64,000 bases of DNA. It comes from an uncultured Lachnospiraceae bacterium. Its GTDB lineage: Bacteria; Bacillota; Clostridia; Lachnospirales; Lachnospiraceae. The notes beneath the pieces are model-generated. The model searched no databases. It had not been told where the DNA came from and was given only the letters and a program-made list of their open reading frames with translations. Shown in pieces: positions 61,164 to 64,000 of this stretch. The translations under genes and the position numbers were made by a program. The DNA is taken from the NCBI GenBank assembly GCA_910579225.1, contig CAJTTI010000004.1, positions 62,001-126,000 of the forward strand, written 5' to 3'. The first letter of the stretch is position 1; each line of letters begins with the position of its first letter.

Positions 61164-61442
61164 TTAGTTCAGAGCATCCTTCAGTGCTTTACCTGCTTTA
61201 AACTTCGGTGCTTTAGAAGCAGCAATCGGCATAGGTTCTCCCGTATGGGGATTGCGTCCTTCTCTTGCAGCTCTCTCGACCACTTCAAATGTACCGAATC
61301 CAACTACCTGAACTTTCTCACCTTTCTTTAATTCTTCTGTAACAACATCAACAAATGCCTTTACGGCCTTTTCTGCATCTTTTCTCGTAATATCCGCATT
61401 CTCTGCGACTGCTGCAACTAACTCAGCTTTGTTCATAGTCAA
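61164..61442 (-). CDS. hup: HU-family DNA-binding protein
   Basis: A 92-residue histone-like protein: MNKAELVAAVAENADITRKD, VQVVGFGTFEVVERAAREGR, NPHTGEPMPIAASKAPKFKA. The DNA-intercalating Pro is in GRNPHTG-region sequence. It compacts the nucleoid. It has its own strong promoter. Confidence 0.97.
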   Translation of the reverse strand: MTMNKAELVAAVAENADITRKDAEKAVKAFVDVVTEELKKGEKVQVVGFGTFEVVERAAREGRNPHTGEPMPIAASKAPKFKAGKALKDALN

Positions 61443-61491
61443 TTCCTCCTAAAGCTCTCTATTTAATATGGTTATTAAGCACGCATCATTA

Positions 61492-61520
61492 GTTATAACG
61501 TCTTTCCTGTTATTTGTCAA
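61492..61520 (-). promoter_or_regulatory. hup promoter
   Basis: On the minus strand TTGACA (61515-61520), exactly 17 bases and TATAAC (61492-61497) precede hup. The -35 overlaps the end of mazG. Confidence 0.8.
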
Positions 61521-61930
61521 GCATTATCCTTATATTTCCCCCTCTCTGCGGCGTTTTTCATCTCTTTTTCCGCCTGTTTGATCTCTTCCCAGCGTTTTTG
61601 ATTCTGTTCTAAAGATCCATACTCTTCGTTTCCGAAAACATGGGGATGACGGCGTACCATCTTTTCTGCAAGACTGTTTACCACGTCTTCCATGGTAAAT
61701 GCTCCTTCTTCTCTTGCAATCTGGGCATGAAGGAGTACTTGCAGGAGTACGTCACCCAGTTCTTCGCAAAGATTTTCATTGTCGTCCTGCTCTATGGCTT
61801 CAATCACTTCCTGACATTCGTCCCGGAGGCATGGAATCATGCTTTCATGTGTCTGTGCTTTGTCCCATGGACAGCCATGGTCGCCACGGAGTTCTGCGAT
61901 AATATTTAAAAGTTCAGAATAAGTATACAT
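61517..61930 (-). CDS. mazG: MazG-family nucleotide pyrophosphohydrolase
   Basis: A 137-residue single-domain MazG, starting at ATG 61930 behind AAAGGA; the longer frame to 62044 has no SD. The Mg-binding pattern is LRDECQEVIEAIEQ and ELGDVLLQVLLHAQIARE, preceded by GCPWDKAQTHESM. It hydrolyses non-canonical nucleoside triphosphates. About half the length of E. coli MazG, matching the single-domain form common in Clostridia. Confidence 0.92.
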   Translation of the reverse strand: MYTYSELLNIIAELRGDHGCPWDKAQTHESMIPCLRDECQEVIEAIEQDDNENLCEELGDVLLQVLLHAQIAREEGAFTMEDVVNSLAEKMVRRHPHVFGNEEYGSLEQNQKRWEEIKQAEKEMKNAAERGKYKDNA

Positions 61931-62027
61931 ATTTTTGTTCCTTTCTGGAGGATACCTGTTTGCAGCTGAATTTATATATAATTCCCGCCGTTTATCTCTA
62001 CATTGATGGCCTGGAAAATACAAATAC

Positions 62028-62076
62028 CCCGCAGCATTGGTCAAGCGTCTGCATACGCGTGACTCATTGCTGCGGG
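62028..62076 (-). terminator. Hairpin after the phosphohexomutase gene
   Basis: CCCGCAGCA (62028-62036) and TGCTGCGGG (62068-62076) form a perfect 9-bp stem with a long loop. The minus strand continues GTATTTGTATTTT, a weak U tract, so it is a probable but not certain terminator before mazG. Confidence 0.5.
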
Positions 62077-62135
62077 ATAAAAATCTTGAGGCCCTTCACC
62101 TCCCGGCCTGAAAGTTTATAAAGATCACCGCCGGA

Positions 62136-63878
62136 TTACAGCATCTGATTGATCATGGCCAGAACTTCTTCTCCAAGCGCTGCGCTTTTCGCGTCAGCAT
62201 CTGCAAGAGAGGTTCCTTTGATTCCATAATAGAACTTTACCTTCGGCTCGGTTCCGGATGGTCTCACGCACAGCCATGCGCCATCATTCAGGTCATAGTA
62301 AAGTACGTTGGAAGCCGGAAGTCCGGTAGGCTTCACTTCTCCGGTCGCCATATCTTTGATGGTGTCCAGTTTGTAATCTCTTGCAGATATCACCTGATAA
62401 GAACCAATGGACTTCGGGGTATTATTCCGAAGAGTTTCCAGAATCTCCTGAATCTTGGCAAGGCCTTCGATTCCTTTCAGTTCAATGGATTTCACCGCAT
62501 CTTTATAATAGCCATATTTCTCATACATGGCAACCATGGCATCCCAAAGTGTCATACCTTTCATCTTATAATAAGCAGCAGCCTCACACAGCGCGACTGT
62601 CGCAGAGATCGCGTCTTTGTCGCGGGCATAAGTGCCGATCAGACATCCGTAGGACTCCTCCAGTCCAAAGAGATACGTTCCTTTGCCCGTATGCTCGTTC
62701 TTCAGGATCTGCTGTCCGATGAATTTGAACCCGGTCAGAACTTCCACCAGTTCACATCCATAATTAGCCGCCACAGCATCTACCAGATTCGTGGTAACAA
62801 TAGATTTGACCACCTGGCCATCCGCGGGAATCTTGCCTGCTGCCTGCTTCTGGCTCAGGACGTAGTCACAAAGCAGAGAACCGGACATATTGCCGGTCAG
62901 CGGAATATATTCTCCGGATTTGGTATCTTTTACATAGACTCCAAGCCGGTCTGCATCCGGATCTGTTGCCAGAACAAGGTCTGCATTCACTTCCTTTGCC
63001 AGCTTCAGGCCCAGTGCAAATGCTTCTGCAGCTTCCGGGTTCGGATAACTGACTGTGGGGAACTCACCATCCGGAAGTTCCTGCTCTTTTACCACATACA
63101 CATTCTCAAATCCCAGCTCTTTGAGCGCACGCCTTGCCGGGATATTGCCGGTGCCGTGGAGCGGCGTATAGACAATGCGGATGTCCTTCTGCATCTTATC
63201 AATGGCATCCTGATTCACCACCTGCGCCATAACATGTCCTATGAATTTGTCATCAATAGCCTGGCCGATGATCTCATATTTGCCTGCTGCCTCTGCCGCT
63301 TCTCTGGTAGTGGTTTTCACCGTGGACAGATCTGTAATCGCAAGAACTTCTTCCGTTACACCTTTATCATGAGGTGGTGTAAACTGTGCGCCATCTTCCC
63401 AGTATACTTTATAGCCATTGTATTCCGGCGGATTATGACTTGCTGTAATATTGATACCAGCCACACAGCCCAGCTCACGAACCGCAAAGGACAGCTCCGG
63501 CGTCGGCCTCAGGGACTCAAACTTGTATGCTTTAATCCCATTGGCTGCCAGCGTCAGTGCTGCTTCCTCTGCAAATTCCGGCGACATCCGGCGGGAATCA
63601 TAGGCAATTGCCACGCCTTTATTCTGCCCGCCCTGCCTGATAATATAGTTGGCAAGACCCTGAGTCGCACGACGCACCACATAAATATTCATCCTGTTGA
63701 TGCCTGCACCAATGATTCCCCGGAGGCCCGCCGTACCAAACTCCAGATCCTTATAAAAACGCTCCTTAATCTCATTGTCATCCTCCGCGATTGCTTTCAG
63801 CTCCGCTTTGGTAGCCTCATCAAAATAAGGGTTGGAAAGCCATTCTTCATAAATTGCTTTGTAGTCCATTTTGTACAT
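62136..63878 (-). CDS. Phosphoglucomutase/phosphomannomutase
   Basis: A 580-residue alpha-phosphohexomutase. The phosphoserine loop is ITASHNPPEYNGYKVYW, the metal loop ATDPDADRLGVYV, the sugar loop FGLEESYGCLIG and the phosphate-binding loop RPSGTEPKVKFYY. It interconverts glucose (or mannose) 1- and 6-phosphates for envelope and glycogen precursors. ATG 63878 lies only three bases after GGGAGG; ATG 63869 (MDYKAIYEEW) has a 12-base distance and may be the true start. A TATAAT at 63912-63917 precedes it. Confidence 0.95.
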   Translation of the reverse strand: MYKMDYKAIYEEWLSNPYFDEATKAELKAIAEDDNEIKERFYKDLEFGTAGLRGIIGAGINRMNIYVVRRATQGLANYIIRQGGQNKGVAIAYDSRRMSPEFAEEAALTLAANGIKAYKFESLRPTPELSFAVRELGCVAGINITASHNPPEYNGYKVYWEDGAQFTPPHDKGVTEEVLAITDLSTVKTTTREAAEAAGKYEIIGQAIDDKFIGHVMAQVVNQDAIDKMQKDIRIVYTPLHGTGNIPARRALKELGFENVYVVKEQELPDGEFPTVSYPNPEAAEAFALGLKLAKEVNADLVLATDPDADRLGVYVKDTKSGEYIPLTGNMSGSLLCDYVLSQKQAAGKIPADGQVVKSIVTTNLVDAVAANYGCELVEVLTGFKFIGQQILKNEHTGKGTYLFGLEESYGCLIGTYARDKDAISATVALCEAAAYYKMKGMTLWDAMVAMYEKYGYYKDAVKSIELKGIEGLAKIQEILETLRNNTPKSIGSYQVISARDYKLDTIKDMATGEVKPTGLPASNVLYYDLNDGAWLCVRPSGTEPKVKFYYGIKGTSLADADAKSAALGEEVLAMINQML

Positions 63879-64000
63879 TTACCTCCCTGAATTGGTATTT
63901 TAGTTAGAATTATTATACAATATTTCCCTGGAAAAAGAAACTCTTTTTTCCCTCTGCGCCATGAATTTTTCCAGTTTCTCCATATGTTTGCCTGGAATCC
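63879..64000 (-). other. Right edge: promoter region, possible gene end
   Basis: TATAAT (63912-63917, minus strand) with a weak TTTCTT -35 precedes the phosphohexomutase gene. Beyond it one minus-strand frame stays open to the window edge and ends at 63900 (ending FSREILYNNSN). Too little is visible to say whether this is the tail of another gene. Confidence 0.35.

Noticed and set aside
62691..63890. 399-codon plus-strand frame opposite the phosphohexomutase
   Set aside because: Shadow of a complete, motif-rich enzyme gene.

Overview
The window looks like chromosome from a spore-forming, gut-type member of the Lachnospiraceae (Clostridia). The evidence is moderate G+C, strong Gram-positive Shine-Dalgarno sequences, and a spore/cell-division block at the right end (spoIIE, yabP, yabQ, divIC, the YabO-type S4 gene, hup, mazG next to tilS, hpt and ftsH) in the order known from Bacillus and Clostridium. 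Genus-level placement is not possible from reading alone. No insertion sequence, prophage or CRISPR array was seen.

Left half (1-36000): a chain of separately regulated carbohydrate/sugar-acid catabolic modules. (a) 1-3275: LacI regulator, aldo/keto reductase and FGGY kinase with clear LacI operators. (b) 3466-8990: a GntR/UTRA regulator divergent from a four-gene operon (phosphotriesterase-family hydrolase, shikimate-dehydrogenase-like enzyme, cupin-type phosphoglucose isomerase, phosphoglycerate-dehydrogenase-like enzyme), then an IclR regulator; this combination matches no pathway I know. (c) 9105-10648: a compact restriction-modification cassette (XRE regulator, BglII-family endonuclease, MT-A70 adenine methylase) inserted between sugar-acid modules. 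(d) 10846-22475: a route to 2-keto-3-deoxygluconate (Zn dehydrogenase, TRAP transporter, LarA-like racemase/epimerase, UxaB, UxaA) and on to pyruvate (KDG kinase, KDPG aldolase), with an FCD-type GntR regulator. (e) 22886-24623: three small-protein genes ending in a NADAR-domain protein. (f) 24703-30763: a second TRAP transporter, split transketolase and a short-chain dehydrogenase. (g) 31902-35788: a reduced ascorbate-type cluster (ulaG, DeoR regulator, ulaE) with an uncharacterised propeller-like protein and no PTS.

Right half (36000-64000): mostly core functions on the minus strand: a cell-wall hydrolase, trmL, an aminotransferase with Lrp regulator, an AIR-synthase-like protein, VanW, a DnaQ-like exonuclease, nth, a B12-binding radical SAM enzyme, pyk, two tRNA-Gly genes, a hydroxyacid dehydrogenase, an FGGY kinase, azlCD, a GH13 enzyme, ftsH, hpt, tilS, the sporulation/division block, mazG and a phosphohexomutase. 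A probable small RNA lies at 45659-45759 (+).

Points most worth following are the unassigned operon in (b), the TRAP/transketolase cluster in (f) with a shared 12-base site at both transcript starts, the LarA-like enzyme in (d), the PTS-less ula cluster in (g), the RM cassette with its operator, the small RNA, and a short SpoIIE whose upstream region has the features of a Spo0A-dependent promoter, including 21-base -35/-10 spacing.
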